This document shows, piece after piece, positions 6,168-6,314 of a stretch of 6,314 nucleotides of DNA. Source of the DNA: Nitrospirota bacterium. Its GTDB lineage: Bacteria; Nitrospirota; Thermodesulfovibrionia; Thermodesulfovibrionales; Magnetobacteriaceae. The stretch spans positions 1 through 6,314 of the forward strand of contig JADFXO010000236.1 in NCBI GenBank assembly GCA_015233485.1. The letters are read 5' to 3'. Made by a program: the position numbers and the translations under genes. How positions within the stretch are numbered: the stretch's first letter is position 1; each line of letters begins with the position of its first letter. A model generated the notes under the pieces. It made no database searches. It was not told where the DNA came from and saw only the letters and a list, made by a program, of their open reading frames with translations.

Positions 6168-6195
6168 TTGTCTTGACAATGGGGAGGGGTATAAT
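6168..6195 (+). promoter_or_regulatory. Possible promoter for the IS orfA
   Basis: TTGTCT (6168-6173, 4 of 6 consensus positions) and TATAAT (6190-6195, 6 of 6) are 16 bases apart. Transcription would start near 6202, about 60 bases before the orfA ATG. A better -35 hexamer, TTGACA at 6173-6178, is present but only 11 bases from the -10 box, too close for a normal sigma-70 promoter. Confidence 0.4.
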
Positions 6196-6214
6196 GGACC
6201 CCAAAAACTGGACA
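6190..6214 (+). repeat. Direct repeat copy 2, at the IS left end
   Basis: Second copy of the 25-base repeat: TATAAT, GGA, then the 16-base core CCCCAAAAACTGGACA. Here the core is followed by the leader of an IS3-type transposase gene, so this copy is probably the functional terminal repeat, with the element beginning at the TGGACCCC starting at 6195. Confidence 0.65.
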
Positions 6215-6314
6215 ACATGTTAAGTTACAGTAAGAGCAGAAAGATGGAGGTCGAAGGATAGTATGAAGACGAAATATGCATCGGCATTTAAGGCAAAGGT
6301 GGCAATAGAAGCGA
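6195..6314 (+). mobile_element. IS3-family insertion sequence, left end (cut by window edge)
   Basis: The likely terminal repeat starts TGGACCCCAAAAACTGGACA at 6195, with the terminal TG typical of IS3-family ends and a layout like IS2/IS51-group ends (TGGA or TGAA, a C-rich block, then GGA-A). A transposase reading frame begins 68 bases inside. The right end, second frame and target duplication lie outside the window, so the boundary is inferred from the repeat and the gene start. Confidence 0.65.
6263..6314 (+). CDS. IS3-family transposase OrfA, N-terminal fragment (partial at window edge)
   Basis: Seventeen codons are visible, MKTKYASAFKAKVAIEA. This is the familiar start of IS3-family OrfA proteins (K-Y-S-x-E-F-K-A-K-V-A-L-E-A), the beginning of the helix-turn-helix domain that binds the IS ends. 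AAGGA at 6254-6258 stands 4 bases before the ATG, and GGAGG lies at 6246-6250. OrfB with the DDE catalytic domain would be expected beyond the window, usually reached by a -1 frameshift. The call rests on a short stretch, but its context next to an IS-end repeat supports it. Confidence 0.75.
   Translation, partial: MKTKYASAFKAKVAIEA

Larger units (their letters stand above)
6095..6195. repeat. Imperfect 101-bp inverted repeat with outward TATAAT boxes
   Basis: Read outward, both arms have the pattern TGTC-N8-GGGGAG-N3-TATAAT. The left arm is the complement of 6121 to 6095 and the right arm is 6169 to 6195. Spacing is identical and 18 of 27 positions agree, with a 47-base centre (6122-6168). 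The arms point a -10-like box towards the Uma2 operon on one side and the IS gene on the other. It could be a divergent promoter/operator region, a MITE-like remnant, or IS-end debris. No coding sequence is seen in 6060-6262. Confidence 0.55.

Noticed and set aside
6173..6195. TTGACA and TATAAT as a consensus promoter
   Set aside because: The two hexamers are only 11 bases apart, outside the 15-19 range of sigma-70 promoters; TTGTCT at 6168 is better placed.
6060..6262. Possible small RNA, tRNA or CRISPR in the non-coding stretch
   Set aside because: No cloverleaf and no repeat-spacer periodicity; only the two IS-like repeats and the inverted repeat are present.

Overview
The window holds one long leftward (minus-strand) operon of six tightly overlapping genes (about 6059 down to 718). 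A single plus-strand gene lies convergent to it at the left end, and the start of an IS3-type insertion sequence lies at the right edge. Coding density, ATGA/TAATG overlaps, intermediate base composition and nucleotide-heptose-type genes suggest a Gram-negative bacterium. Nitrospirota, Desulfobacterota or a related environmental lineage is possible, but nothing in the sequence fixes the taxon.

Layout. 47-640 (+): glyoxalase/VOC-superfamily protein with a complete His-Glu-His-Glu metal site. 693-713: strong hairpin between the convergent genes, a likely shared terminator. 718-1641 (-) and 1638-2474 (-): C-terminal and N-terminal halves of a split transketolase. 2455-3042 (-): SIS-domain, GmhA-like sugar-phosphate isomerase. 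3042-4580 (-): fusion of a RfaE2-type nucleotidyltransferase (N-terminal) and a RfaE1/PfkB-type kinase (C-terminal), the reverse of the classical HldE order. 4577-5539 (-): conserved protein of unknown function, faintly reminiscent of deoxyhypusine synthase. 5532-6059 (-): Uma2/DUF820 PD-(D/E)XK nuclease-like protein, first in the operon. 6060-6262: non-coding, with an imperfect 101-bp inverted repeat whose arms each carry an outward TATAAT, plus a direct repeat related to the IS end. 6263-6314 (+): first 17 codons of an IS3-family orfA, cut by the window edge.

How the genes may work together (inference). The split transketolase could make a ketose phosphate such as sedoheptulose 7-phosphate. 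The SIS isomerase would convert it to the aldose phosphate, and the kinase and nucleotidyltransferase domains would activate it at C1 to an NDP-sugar. This resembles a self-contained nucleotide-heptose (or related higher-sugar) cassette with its own transketolase. It lacks an obvious GmhB-type phosphatase and HldD-type epimerase inside the window, and it includes an uncharacterised DHS-like protein that may carry out an undescribed step. The most interesting points are this cassette, the inverted domain order of the bifunctional enzyme, the unknown protein, and the palindromic divergent-promoter region next to the IS end.
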